64,000 nt of DNA from Lichenostomus cassidix (taxonomy: Eukaryota; Chordata; Aves; Passeriformes; Meliphagidae). Below, one piece after another: positions 10,714 through 23,600 of this stretch. The position numbers and the translations under genes are program-made. Under the pieces are notes generated by a model. The model saw only the letters and a list, made by a program, of their open reading frames with translations. It was not told the DNA's origin and did no database searches. Where the stretch lies: contig CM039195.1 in NCBI GenBank assembly GCA_008360975.2, forward strand, positions 15,739,010-15,803,009, in the 5' to 3' direction. Within the stretch, counting starts at the first letter, position 1. Each line of letters starts with the position of its first letter.

Positions 10714-12115
10714 TGCTCCTAGGCACAGCTGGATCTGACAGCCCTGGGGCCAGGGATGTGTCTCAGCAGGGCAGAGGGGGTATCCAGCTCCCCCATGCAC
10801 TGGGGCCACTGCACAGACCTGCCAAATGTCCAGGTGTACCACATACATCTACATCTGTGCATGCACATACAGCTCTGTCTATGTCTGTGTACGAACACCT
10901 GAATTGTTTTTTACCTTTCTTAATTTTGACCTTGGACTCAAGGAGACCTAAGAAACAGGCTGGGGACTTCTTGTAGGCACAGGTTGTGCCAAGTGTGGTG
11001 CTCACACAGACAGAAGCCTGCTTCGCTGATGCCAAGCAAGGACATGCTTTGCCTTCTCTCAGGACTGACTGCTGGGTGATGAACCAAGGCCACCCCCACC
11101 AGACCTTTCCACCCAGCAGGCAAGGTCAGTCTCTGGTCCTCCGGAGCACATCAGCCTCCCCTGCACCCTTCTGGTTCAGGCAAGGTGGTTCTCAGCATCA
11201 TGCCCTGCTCTGTTTGAGCAGCTCTGCACCACCGGCAGCCTGCTCTAGGGACAACCCTTGCTGCTGGGGATCACAAACAGGAAGGTGTCCTGCCCAGGAA
11301 AATGGGTTACAGGACAGCTGAACTTTCAGTTCATCAGCTCCTGCCCAGGTGCAACTCTTACTGCGATGGTCCTGCCCATATGCTGCCAGACAATGGGCAG
11401 CAGTAGTCCCAGACTCCAGGTCTGCTGAGTTTGTGGCATGAGGAGGGTAGAATCTGCTCAGTAAAAGACTGTTTCCTACACAGTCTGAGCTATCCCTAAC
11501 AGAGCAGCAGCTGATGCCAGGCTCCAACAACATCCTTTGTGTGTGGAGTGCTGGTCTCACCTCATGGGTTTCTGCACTGTATGCAGTTCCACGCACGGTG
11601 CTATTTACACAGACAGATCCAGCCTGCTTACTGGTTGGGTGAGGGGTAGGGAAAACGCAGATACTGATCCCACACTGGGTCTGAACCATGGCATAGACAG
11701 ATTTTTACTGAACAAGGTTCTGTGGAGAGGAGGGCAGGATTGATCATCACGGCACTGACCCTCATGAGAAGGAAGCCTCACGTTTTCTTGGAGTCCTACC
11801 TCCTTGCTCTATTTGTCTTAGCTGCATCTTCTCCTTGCAGGCAACTGCCTTCTGTTGAGGTCCATGGCTCCAGCCAGCTCCAGTGCCAGCCAGGATGAGC
11901 AGCACAGGAGGAACAAGAACTCAGCCTTCCACTGTCTAGTCCCTTGTGCCAGGCAGCCCCTTACAGTCAGCAGGGCTGGGAACATGAGGCACCAGGGACC
12001 TTCTCTGCTGGGTGCTGCATGTAATCCTTGGGAAGCCTCTGTGAGATGCTTCTTCCTCCCTGCTCCATCCTGCCATCAGCACAGCACTGCTAGAGCACAC
12101 AGGCCTTGCAGGAGC
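10714..12115. other. intergenic, nothing recognised
   Basis: Moderate GC and no exon-like reading frame with splice signals. It separates the decayed membrane-protein gene from the 3' end of the minus-strand HTH gene and should include that gene's 3' UTR, though I saw no canonical AATAAA on the minus strand. Confidence 0.5.
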
Positions 12116-13925
12116 TCAGATCAGCTCCATCTTGAACTGGCTGAAGTTCGGCACGGTGGGCGAGGGCTCAGCCATGCTGCTGAAGGGGCCACAGGACTGG
12201 GTGGCTGGCATGGCACCATGGCTCACAGTGGAGCTGAGCTGCTGCAGTGTCATCAGCATCTCCTGCTGCAGCCGCTGCTGGTGCTCCTGCTGACGTTCCA
12301 GGCGGGACTGCCACTCCAGCACTGTGTGCAGGGCCTGACTCAGCTTCTGCACCTCTGTCTGTACAGCATCCAGCTTCTCAGCAATGACGGGGCAGCTGGG
12401 AGCAGTGGGGGGCGCTGGTCCACTCCAAGCAAGGTTGCGATTTCCTGGACCCACAGGGTTTGGCAGGACAGTCTGAGTACTGGCATCTTTGACCTGGAAT
12501 AGTGGAGGCAGGAGAGGAGGGAATGAGAAACATTATCAGCTGCGCATTCAATGGCATTTAACAAGAGATTTATTCCACACTTAGCTACAAGGCTCAGAGA
12601 AAAGCTCAGAGAAAGTCATCACCTTGCTGCAGACCTCTAGACCTCACCATGAGCTGCACTTCAGCCCCACCCAGCCCCAAAGTTGCTGCTGCCTCGGAGC
12701 CCCTGGTGCCCCGTGTTCTGTTAGCATGTGCTGATCCATCCTGTGTGGGTGCTGCGAAATGGCAGTGGGGCTGCTCGCGCTTATGCCAAGCTTGTGTTTG
12801 CTCTCTGCAGGGACACAAACAGCATCTCCTGGATTTTGCTTTCCAGCCTTGGGTTGCTGGAAGAACCTCCTGAGCTGGAACTGACACCAAGCCTTAAAAA
12901 GAGGTTTGTGAGCTGCAGGTTGGAGGCCAAGCCTGGCAGCGACTGGCATCTCAAGTGCTGGCTGCAGGTGGGTGGGCTCATGGCCTCAGCTCCCCCAGAG
13001 GGACTTCCCAGACACACTCACCAAGTGCCAGGGTCAAGCATTGGTGGGGAGTGCAGCTAGCAGAGGTTGGGGGGCATTCTGGGAGCCTTGCACCCTCAAA
13101 AGCCTGCCTCACCACATGGTGTAGATGCAGCAGGGTGCTGTGCAGGGTTGGCTAGATGGCAGCACCACAGCAGCTCCTGGCTAGAGCTCATGGACTCTCC
13201 CATCCTGCCATCCTACCTTCTTCTGCAGGAGGATAGCCCTGCCCACAGTCTTCTTTTTCACCATCAGGGCTGAGTTGTGGGTGGGGGGTGTGACCAACTG
13301 CCTTCGGCTGGGCAGAGGCTGGAGGGGGATTGCCAGGCCCCCCAGAGCAGTCTGCAGAGCCAGGGATGTGCCTGTGGAGCTGTCATCACCTGCAAGAATA
13401 GAGAAACACCTCAAAAGAAGGCCCTTGGGGGGTATCCAGTGGGGAATGGGGCTCTTTCCTGAGCCCAGCAGTGCCGGGGGTGGCCATTGATGAACCCCAG
13501 TGGGGCCAGGCCTTACCATTCCCAGGGGCCAGCCCCACAGGCAGGATGTCCCTGACCTGCCCACTGTCTTTGCAGAGTGAGGCCACACTGACAATCTGGA
13601 TGCCCTCCTTGGTGTCCTGGCTGCCAGTGGAGCAGGGTGCCTGGCTGCCCATGGGATCCTCAGCGGGCACTGCAGGGGGCCGGGTGCCAAACAGCCTGTA
13701 GGGCTCAGCCGCATGCTCCTGCAGTGGGGGCCAAGACTGGTCCCCATCCCAGCTAGCTGCCGCTGACTCTGGCTCCACACTCTTCCTCTTGAGGAAGAGG
13801 TACACAGCCTGCGGTGTCACCCGGATGTCATCCAGCTCCAGCACCTTCTTGATCTTGCGGAAGCTCAGCCCAGCCCTGCGCAGCTCCACGATCCTCCTCT
13901 TGGCATGGTCATCCAGCCGACCCAT
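12116..13925 (-). CDS. HTH and coiled-coil nuclear-type protein, unnamed
   Basis: Three exons join in frame: 13925-13517, 13389-13217 and 12493-12116, giving 319 residues. Phases match at both junctions (a split Gly codon, then phase 0), with GT-AG introns. Residues 1-50 form a basic helix-turn-helix (AKRRIVELRRAGLSFRKIKK, then VTPQAVYLFLKRK), like those of Tc1/pogo transposases and paired domains. The middle is Pro/Ser-rich. A basic patch (ALMVKKKTVGRAILLQKKV) precedes a DASTQT motif. Residues about 225-285 form a Gln/Leu-rich coiled coil (QTEVQKLSQALHTVLEWQSR and following). The C terminus has FKME, a sumoylation-type site. An upstream in-frame ATG (13955) would add ten residues. I chose 13925 because MGRL directly precedes the HTH. 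Inference: a DNA-binding, dimerising protein derived from a transposase-like HTH. I do not recognise a gene name. Confidence 0.75.
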
Positions 13926-13955
13926 TGCTGCTGGGACCCCTCCTGTGCCCAGCAC

Positions 13956-15886
13956 CTACATCCCTGGAGTGCGGCCGTCGTGGGGATACTGGCAGCCCCC
14001 CAGGAAGCTCTATGCCCTGTGATGGTGCTCAGGCTCAGCTAGTGCCTTGCTGCCAGGCTGCTGGCCCTTGCCCTGGGTCCATGTGATGCCATCCCCGGCT
14101 TCCAGAAGTGACACAGTTCCCAGATGGAAAGGGCGAAGGAGGTGGCTCTTCCCACCAGAGTGAATATGGACAGCCCCAAGCCTGTCCCTCACTCACACAG
14201 AGCCCCTTTAAAGACAGGGGTCCAGCTTGGTCCCCCAGTCTGCCAAGGGCACAGAGGACGGTGACGGGCTTGGCTCTGCCCAATGTCCCAAACTGGACAT
14301 CAATCCCACCCTGCCAGCAGCACAGCAAGGAATCAGAAGCGGTCAGGATCCCGAGCAGCAGCTCAGTGTCCCGGGAAGCCTGGTGCGAGTCCTGGCAAGT
14401 GACAGTTCATCGCACAAGGCTGGTAGGACCCCATTGTGTCTCCCTGGTGGCCCAGAAGGTCACGGCGAGCAGAACCGTAGAAACTCCGTGTGGGAACTGC
14501 TGGTGCTGCAGAGCCTGCCCTGGGTCTGGAGATGGCACCATCCTGTACCTTTGGGAGAAGCAAATGCAACAACTGATACACCCACTGTAAAGAAGGCACG
14601 ACTATAACTATAATGGCTGCACCTCCTTGCTTCCCCTCTCACACCATGTACGTGCCTGTACCACATGGGGATATACCTATACATGTCTATGCATGCACAT
14701 GTATGTGTCTACACAACTATGTTGGAGGGTTTTTTCCACTTTCTACCAAATACCTTAATCTGCAGGCATTCCTTGGGCCCTCAGTGCTGCACCTGCTGCC
14801 TAAAGAACATACTTTTGGGTTTCACTTCACTAAAATAAATATCTTCCAATTCCCAGAAGACTGCAAAACCATTTTCCAATTAGAAAGAGACTACATTAAG
14901 TGGCTGCTGCCAAGCAGATGTGATATAAGAACCTTTTCCTAACCACACTTCCCAAGGGACATATAGATCTTAAAAAAGACAATAATGTGTTATGCTGGCC
15001 AAGGAGGCACAGAGACTATTGGACATCACCCCTAGGGAGAAATGGAGTCACTTAATTTGACAGAGTTCTGCCCCTCTGCACCTTACTACTTCCATGGCAA
15101 AACAGAGACATTAGCTCCAGAGATGTAGGCTGCACTTTGATCCAGTGCTGTTTATGTCTTAAGGCCACCCCATGCCCTGCTGTGTGCATTAGGGACCTTG
15201 TAAATAAGAGCTGGGGGAGTGGATATTAGAAAACAGACATCCTTGGATGCAGACACTATCATTGCAGAGCAAAAGTAAAAGGTCAGAAATTCTCAATCTT
15301 TCCCATGTCAAGGGAAGATGCTCCAAGGAGACCATCACCTTGAAGCTGCAACTATGAGGAGCTCAAGCCCTGGCAATATACTCTGTCCTCCTTCCAGAGT
15401 GTATCCAGACGCGGCCAGAGGGCACTGCACTATCTGAGCAGTTGATGACAGAAACATATCATTGACATAAATGCCAGGAAAGCCTGCAGCCATGCCTGCA
15501 CACTTCACCCAGCCCCCACAGTGAAGATGAGAGCACCTTGGAAAAGCACCAGCTCCACACTGCATCTCCTCCAGCTCCCTCTCCATGAAGATGTTGCTCT
15601 CTGTGTACCATCGCCAAGTGCAAAATCCCCCCTTCATCACATGTTCATCCCCTTCAGCCCTTCCCCAGCCTTCCACTGAGCTCCCACCACCGCCCTGCTT
15701 TTCTGAGCTTGGGGACAGTTCACAGAAGGTACAGACCATCCCCACCCTGCTAACCCCACAGATGCTCAGCATTCCCAACACTCGGTGTTCCCTCAGAGCC
15801 CCGCATTTGCTGGAGGAACAGCAGGATGAGGAGTTCGGCCGTAATTGCTTCAGAGCAGCAGGGCATGGCTGCAGACAGCAGCTCCA
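13956..15886. other. 5' flank of the HTH gene and intergenic DNA, nothing recognised
   Basis: No exon-like frame on either strand. The promoter of the minus-strand HTH gene should lie just above 13955, but no TATA box or strong CpG island is visible. Confidence 0.45.
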
Positions 15887-16424
15887 TGTATTGGAAACAA
15901 TATAACTTTTAAATTTTTATTTTCTCTGGTTAGGCTTGGCTTGACTTTGCCTTGGAGAAAGGAATTTTCTTTAGTTTCTTTAGGAGAGGTAGCATCACTC
16001 TGTGGAGATGGGCTTAACATACTGGGAGACGGGGGGTAGCCCAAAGATATTCAGAAAGATAAAAGGCCATCAACGGAACATCTACCCCAGACCTCACCTC
16101 TAGCAGAATTGGAGACATGTGGTCCAGAAAGGACTGATAAGAAAATCGAAGAATGAAAGGCTAATTAAAATCAGAAGTGAGGAGATTGGGATCTAAAGAG
16201 AAACTGAATACTGGGGGTTGCTCAACTCGGGACCAATGAACTTTGAAACAGCGCATCTCTATGGGTTTTGACTGTATAAAGTTTGGGGGGAAATCCTGTA
16301 AAAATGTGTGTTTGGAATATTTTCCTTGGCACATCCTGGCCAGAAAACAAAGTAATGCCTGATTCTCTGTCACTTCAAATATAATGCTAGAGGGTTTTTA
16401 TTTTCTTTCCAATTTTCAGTGACA
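15887..16424 (+). mobile_element. probable LTR (ERVL-like), boundaries uncertain
   Basis: AT-rich block starting TGTATTGG and ending CAGTGACA, with TATAAA at 16275-16280 and a T-rich 3' end. It resembles passerine ERVL-type LTRs from memory. No target-site duplication was found at these ends, so the boundaries may be wrong. Confidence 0.4.
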
Positions 16425-16802
16425 CATGGAGATACCATCAATGCTCAAAGCTTCACCCAGGTTCCTTATCATTCAAGAACAGCATCTGCCTCTGCAGCAG
16501 GGCTTTAAAAAAATGTCTATTTACTGATCAGAGGTAGACCAAGATCTGGAAAGCCATTTCAGAGAAGACACTGAGAAGGAGAGGGAGGGTCAGAGTCCAG
16601 CAGGTGAGCAGGAGATACAGGAGGCAAGTGCAGACAGAAGTGCAGGTCAAAATTCAGCTCCAATTCAGCTCCACCTGTTCACTTACACCTTGAGGGTGGA
16701 CAACAGCTACTCTCTTCCGTTGTCAGGTAGGGGAAAAGGATTACCACTGAAAGCAACATGACTGTATTCCAAAATATACAGTACTCCAGCAATTTCCTCC
16801 AA
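16425..16802. other. intergenic, nothing recognised
   Basis: No gene or repeat identified between the probable LTR and the CR1 pair. Confidence 0.4.
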
Positions 16803-17280
16803 GATCACAGAATCATAGAATCACAGAAATCAGTTAGGCTGGAAAAGACCTCTGAGATCATCAGGTGCAACCTTTGACCAATCACCACCTTGTCAATTAG
16901 ACCATGGCACTAAGTGTCACATCCAGTCTTTTCTTAAACACCTCCAGGGATGGTGACTCCATCACCTCCCTGGGCAGCCCATTCCAATGTCTGACAACCC
17001 CTCCTGTGAAGAAATTCTTCCAGATGTCCAACTTGTCCCCTCCTCTGGTGCAGCCTGAGACTATGTCCTTGTCCCATCACTAGTTCACTGGGAGAAGCCA
17101 CCTTTCAGATAGTTGTAGAGAGTGATAAGGTTATCCGTGAGCCTTCTTTTTTCCAGGATAAACAACCCCAGCTCTCTCAGCCACTCCTCATAAGATTTAC
17201 TCTCTAAACCCTTCACCAGCTTCATTGCCCTTCTCTGGACTCACTCCAGCACCTCACTGTCTCTCCTGAATTAAGGGATC
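16803..17280 (-). mobile_element. CR1 LINE fragment
   Basis: Reverse-oriented CR1: it begins with the inverted tail (ATCACAGAATCATAGAATC) and continues through CACCTCCAGGGATGG and AGCCACTCCTCATAAG to the CTGGACTCACTCCAG region. It is divergent from the other copies and is probably an older subfamily. Confidence 0.85.
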
Positions 17281-17612
17281 CAGAACGGTTTGGGTGAGAA
17301 GGGATCTTAAAGCACATCTCATTCCCCCATGGGCAGAGACACCTTTTACTATCCCACACTGCTCCAAGCCCAGTCCAACCTGGCCTTGGGACACTTCCAG
17401 GGATAACCACAGCTTCTCTGGGCAACCTGTGCCAGGGCCTCACACTCCCTTACAGGGAAGAATTTCTTCCCAATATCCTATCTAAACCTCTGTGACAGTT
17501 TGAAGCCATTCCACCTTGTCCTATCTCTAGATACCCTTGTAAAAATTATCTCTTCATCTTCCTTGTAAATTCCCTTCAAGTACTGGAAGGCCAAGTCATA
17601 AGATCCCACAGT
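17281..17612 (-). mobile_element. second CR1 LINE fragment in tandem
   Basis: Starts immediately after the previous copy with CAGAACGGTTTGGGTGAGAA. It then shows 'CCATGGGCAGAGACACC', the TTCTCTGGGCAACCTGTGCC region, and GTACTGGAAGGCC. This is a different subfamily from its neighbour. Confidence 0.85.
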
Positions 17613-20600
17613 CAGCCTTTGCAACAGCCTAGCCTGGCTCCATCTCTACTTACAATTTTATTTATCCAGGTCTTGCTGCAAACTTGCAGTTTTCCTGAGC
17701 AAATGTGCTCCCCATTTCCACACTGAGTCCTTCTCCTTCCATCACCTCCTCTTTCTCCCTCTCCAGGGGGTATTTTCCCCATAGAGCTGCAGCCTGTGTT
17801 ATGCACACACCTGATTAAGTTACACATTCACAAACAGATGAGACCTTTACACTCACCTGGTCTTCAAGGTGTTTGTTATTCTCCAATAATTTTTGCACAA
17901 GGAAAAACAAAAATCAATTAAATGAGAGGGAAAGATTCAGGGATTTTTCTAGGCCTGTGACTGATGGAGTTCCTTTCACTTTCCAGGGCCAGGTTAGGAG
18001 TGACATGATTCCTCTGAAGCTTTCTTACACCACTCGGAAGAAGTTAATTCCAGTCATGGTTTTGCAGGAGGATAGGGAAAGGGCGCACATCTGTGGAAGA
18101 AAATTCACAGCAATTGTGTAAGCTTTACTCTCTGCCTCTAACCCCTTCCATTTCTGTGGATATCAGGAACACAGTGAGGTTTTGTCTTCTCATGAAAGTC
18201 CCTGGAACAGTCTCATCTGGATTGACTCAGCCTTTGCTATTTCTAAAACAGAGCAGCACCAGGAAGTTGGCTTGGCATTTCCATACAAAGACCAGGTGCT
18301 GTAAGCAGAGTGTGGCAATAAAAGCCCTCTGTTCTGAAATCCCGCTTGCCTCCACCTCCCCAGCCACAGCTGCAAGTCCTTTAGTTAACCCAGAGTCTGC
18401 AGCCATGCATCATTCCCCAGCAAGCTGCAATGGCTCCTCATGATCTGAGAGTGTCTTCCCCCACAGACACACCCCTTGTTTTGCAGTGGGATGGGTATCC
18501 CAGAGGGACGATGCGGTCAGTGGACACTCAGCTTACAGTTCCAACCAGAGAGGGCTATCATGCAGCACCACAGGCTACAAGTTTTGCCCTTTCATAGGCT
18601 GGCTTCTGAGACCTTACACAGCCAGCTTGGACATACACATTTATGTGAGCAGATGCATGCCTTGTTACACCATCAGGCCTGCAAGAGGAATTTTGCTCCA
18701 GCCTGCCAATTTAGGTGTCTGTTCAAATTTCAGCTCAGCCACTCTTTCTCCAGCTGCTGCTCAATGCTTGCAACGCCTGAAGTCTTTAATTAGTCAACTG
18801 TAGCTGGAAAGCTCCTTTTCCCAGGTATTGCTGCTGGTAATGCTGTATTCCATAACTCTGCATGCAGCTATATTCACAGAAACACAGTCCAGAGCCTGGA
18901 GCAGCCTTCTCATACTGGGAATTATTTCCTTAGTTGCCATGCTCTCTGGCCCAGACACTAATACATACAAAATGAAACCTTGAGAGAGAAGGAGAAAGAA
19001 GGCAGCACTCCTGCATGTCGCAGAGTTCCTCTCAGAGCAGAGTGGATTTCAGGTTTAAGAAAGAGGAGGAGCATGAATCTAAGTTTCCTACAACTCAAGT
19101 GATAACCACTAGCCTTAGGCCAAGCAGGTTTTCCCTCTGCACAGCTTGTTCCTGTGCTCATGCAAGCCCCCAGTCCAGGAGGTGACCCTGAGAGAGAGGA
19201 ACTCCCCAGTTGGATACTTGCAGTATCCATCCTGCAAGTCCTCCAGGTAGAGCTCCCCCACCTGCCTGCACACACATCCACGCCTGGCCACTGCCACCTG
19301 TGTCTCCTGCAGTTCACCTGAAGCCCTGATTTTGGCTTTGAATGCCAAATTCCCCAAGAGTGAAACATTAGCTGTGTAAGCCAGCTTGGCTCATGTCTAG
19401 GAAGATTAACTTCTTTCTTTTGTCTCACAGCTGCTCTTGGACACAGGCAGTTTTTATCCTTGGGAGGTACAAGCAAAGCTGCTTCTGCAATTCATGCTGG
19501 GGTGAAGCAGGGAAGAGTTAATTCTTCAACAGATATGAGACAGGTAACTGTACTAGCCTGGGGTTGTGTTTTCTCAATGGCTGTTTTAGCTGCACCACAG
19601 CATGCCCATGGCCAGCCTGGCCCAGGAGATGGAATAGCCTTCGAGAGATGGAAGCATTTATGTATAGATGGGCTTAACCACGGCAACGAACTCCCATCCA
19701 CCATTTCAGAAGCAGCACAGCCATGGGGCAGCAGGTAGAGGTGGAGCAACAGCTCTCACCAGAGAGACAAATTGCTGATTCTGAGAACAGATGTGATTGA
19801 AGGAGAGAGAAGAGTGAGAGAAGGAAAAGCTGTGACCCACAGGGAGCATGAAGATGCAGAGCAAGAAGATGCAGCTCATTTTGTCTGGTCTCAGCCATTG
19901 AAAACAGACACTTCATGTTGTTAACATCCCAAACATGTTGGGCTCAAGGGGTTGCTGAGCTGCACAGAGTGCAAAATACTCCTGCCCTAAGAAGGTCTGT
20001 GTAAGATCACGAAGAATAAAGTTGGATGTGGCTATGTCTCTTTCTTTTCAACTTTAACTCTCTTTGTACAGTGCAAGGCCAATGTAACTGGGCACGGGGA
20101 AATAGTTTACCTCATCCACAATGGATTCAGTGTTGCAAAAGGGGGATTGATCCTCATGGACCTTGTAAGGAGACACAAGCCAAACCTGTCAGATCTGGGC
20201 CTTGTGACTAGTAACAGCTTGACAAGGTTCTCTCGCTCACCCTTTCCTTTGCCTCTGATTTCCAGACCTCCTTCTCAGACCCCCAGCACACCCTGGGAAG
20301 CTGGAGCCGCTGGAAGCAGCTGGGGAGGGACACTCGTCCATCTTGTTTGGTTTTGTTGTTTTCCCACAGTGTTCTGAATAGCTGCTGCAAAAGCTGGCAA
20401 GACAAATCCTTTTTCACTCTACAGCAGCTTGGAGGGGAAAAAATTATTAAAAAACATCCCCAGAAGCACAAGGAGGACAATGCTGGTTTACATGGGATTC
20501 AGATTTGGATTCAGACAGAAAGAAGTGTATCAAGTAGAGCAAAGGTATTGTGGAAGAAGTGAGTCTGCTAGGAATGCCCAAATCCTCACCCTGCAGAGAA

Positions 20601-20816
20601 TTGTGCTCTGAACACAGCCATGTGTTCATGCTGGGGTGAAGTAAGGAATTCTCCACTGGGCTTCCTGCCCTCAGGGTCCTGCTCCAGAGCCTGCCCAGCA
20701 CAGGTTAGAAGGGACATGGATAGTTCTTGACCATTCACACAGAGAACGGATTTACTGATGTAGAGACAGACTGGGAACTCTTAGCTTTGTGGAGACAGGT
20801 AAACAGAAAGGGCTCA
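17613..20816. other. intergenic, nothing recognised
   Basis: No coding exon with supporting splice sites, RNA gene or clear repeat seen on either strand. Confidence 0.45.
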
Positions 20817-20912
20817 CAGAATCACAGAATATCCCAAGTTGGAAGGGACCCATAAGGATCACTGAATCAAGATCCTGGCCCTGTACAAGACAGCCCTGAG
20901 AATGGCAATCAG
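20817..20912 (-). mobile_element. short CR1 LINE 3' fragment
   Basis: 'TCACAGAATCACAGAATATC', then TTGGAAGGGACCCATAAGG and CTGGCCCTGTACAAGACAG: the 3' end of an older CR1 subfamily in reverse. Confidence 0.8.
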
Positions 20913-23600
20913 CTGGCCATGGTGGTTCAATGGAACTTGACTTGGAGGAAGATGAACAGTATTAGGTGTCCAATGCTGAAATGTTGCCAAAGCAGAAAGA
21001 TCTGTGCCAGGGAGAAATGGCCATTTCTCCTAGGCTGCAATTTTACTTGATGCTACTGCTCTATGGAATTTGCCAAGCATCATGGAAGAAATAACATTAT
21101 CTCACAGCACTGAGCGTAGTGAGGCTGCATTCCACCTTACACAGCCCTGACTTTCTTTGCAAAACTGGTGAAGGAGTACCTCTGTTATAAGTTTTATTTA
21201 AAGGTGATGGATCAGATGAATTTAGATGGTGCTGCTGCTACCTGAACCATGCTGGCTCCCCTCTGATAGGATAACCTCAGAAGAAGATTTTAATCAAGTT
21301 GCACTTCAGCCATCAGAATGGCAGAGAGAAAAGGTCGGGTCTCTGGCCCAGGATTTGAAGTGAGCTGTTTAGAGCCCACAGCTCATTTTGCTCTGTCACC
21401 TGCTCTGACAACTGCTTCATTCATTTATGCTCTGCTTTCAGAGCAGTTGAGGAGCTACCCCTGCCTGGCCACACTTTAAAAATCTGATCCTCACATGGAA
21501 AATACAAAAATTTATGGTTCTACTTTAAGATTTGCAGAATGTGAACACTGAAGAAAACTGGATCTCCACAAGGTTTCTTTAACAGTTTTGGGGGTTGCAA
21601 AAAAAAAAAAAAAAAAAAATTATGAGTAGGATGATATACATAGTTTGCTCTTGCCCCAGACAGTGCCAGTACAGCTTGGACCTCACTGGAAAATAGTGTA
21701 TAAAGATATGGTGGGAAGATAAAGAGGAGTGTGTTGGGATGTTTAAGGACACAAGGTAACAACACTCTGTTAATGTTGTTAATATTGTTACCTTATGTTT
21801 GTGGGGAGAAAAGGAACAGCATCAGGAATACAGGAAAATCCTCCCTAATGGTGAAAGGGTCCCAGGCCGCACACCACAGAGCAGAGACACTGTATAAAAT
21901 GACACTGTTTGATAACCTTCAACAAAAAACCCAGAGGTCACCCTCAACATTTTATTACCTGGTGTGACAAACTCAGCATGGTTGTAATGCTGTGTCTGGT
22001 AAAGGTCAGGTTTGTATTAAGAAATTATTTGGAGCATCTAAACATCATATTAAGAACTGCGAAACCACAGCTTGAAGGCACGAGACGCTTTCATAGAGCC
22101 TGTGGGAGAGGAACAAGCTGGATTTCCCACCCTGACTCTAAAGTCCATTTCTGTCCTTGGACTGAACAAATCATCAAGGTGAACTTTAGTATTCAGACAA
22201 GAACAATAAATGCCAAGTATCTCACTGCCTGCCTTTACCTCTGCCTCTCTGTAAAGCATGTGCTTTGAGTCACTGCTCTTCACAGACACAGCCCTTCCAG
22301 CAGAGAGCTACACTGGCTACACCACAAGCACACCTTGAATTTCTAGTCTTGCACATACCTGAAGAAGAAACAAAGAAATCACTGCAAAGTGTAACACGGT
22401 ATTTAGTCCTTGTGGTGAAACCAGGACGTTTGATTAAGTTTAACATTGAAGAAGTACATTCCTAAAGCATCAGGGCATAAGAGTGTTGCAGGAAAAAAAA
22501 GAAGGAAAACAGCATCAAGGCACAGTTTTTAGGGTAAAAGTTGTGAAATACACAAATGTATGCACTGACACATCCAGGAGCAGACAGTCCTGAAGTCCTA
22601 AGCCTGTTCATGGCCTAGCTACCACTGTGCACTGCAAGAATAGTGCAGCGCAAGAATAGCCTTAGACCTCAAGAGAGGCCCAGGTGTTTGGAAACTATGA
22701 CAGGTGACTTAATAGACCAATAAGTATTACAGCTAAATTGATAAATTCACCCCCTCCAGCAGATTAGAGAGGATCTCCCAAAATCTTCTATTTTTGCTAT
22801 TCCAAATCTATATAGCTACTCAGCAGTGCAGCCACGGGAAACTTTCTCAACTCTCTGCAATGACAACTAAGGCTGTTTCTACATGGATTAAAAGTTTCCA
22901 AATCCTCAGAAGACTCACTTCCCCACTCTGCAATTCCTCTAAGGAAGCCACACAGACTATACCCTCTGGAGCCAGATACACGTCTACCCCTACTCTCATC
23001 GAGGTGCAGAAGGAATGATAAACTGAATAGGGAGGCAGACCAAAGATCTTCCAGTACAGGGAAAACACCCTGTGTCCAGAGGCTGTGGGCTGAGCCAGTG
23101 CTGCAGTGCAATCCCTACAAATGCTAAGCAATACCTGGTACAGGGTGCGCACAGCTCACTATGATAAAGGAATGCCAGTGTTGCTGTGGGCAAAATGACC
23201 CTCTGATCACCTGGATGTCCGGGGGCTCTAAGAGAGAGCTCTCTATAGCCCCCACCACAACCAAAGCCAATGAATAGGAAGGACAAATGAAGCGCCAGTT
23301 GCAAGCCGATTCAACACACGAGACGAGCGCCCTCAGCCTCAGGCGGCGTTTAGACACAATTAGTCTCAACCCCACTGGCACCGGAGCAGAGCAGTTCACC
23401 TGCGAAGGTGGCCGTAAATAGCCCGTCCTCAGCATAAGCCTGGGAGTGGAGAAGGGAAGGGACAGAAAAGCGCAGAACTAAGAGCCAAAAGCAGCACTCA
23501 CGGAGCTCTGTTCTTTCCTCTCCTGCTCGTCCACCAATGCATGGGCGGTATCTAAAGGAGTCTTCACTTCGCTGGAAAATTGCTGGGCAGGTTTCTGAGT
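20913..23600. other. intergenic, nothing recognised except an A20 tract
   Basis: Holds an adenine run of about 20 (around 21600-21619) but no retroposon body could be identified next to it. No gene-like exon seen. Confidence 0.45.

Noticed and set aside
21595..21620. Adenine run as the tail of a processed pseudogene
   Set aside because: No gene-like sequence next to it and no target-site duplication seen.
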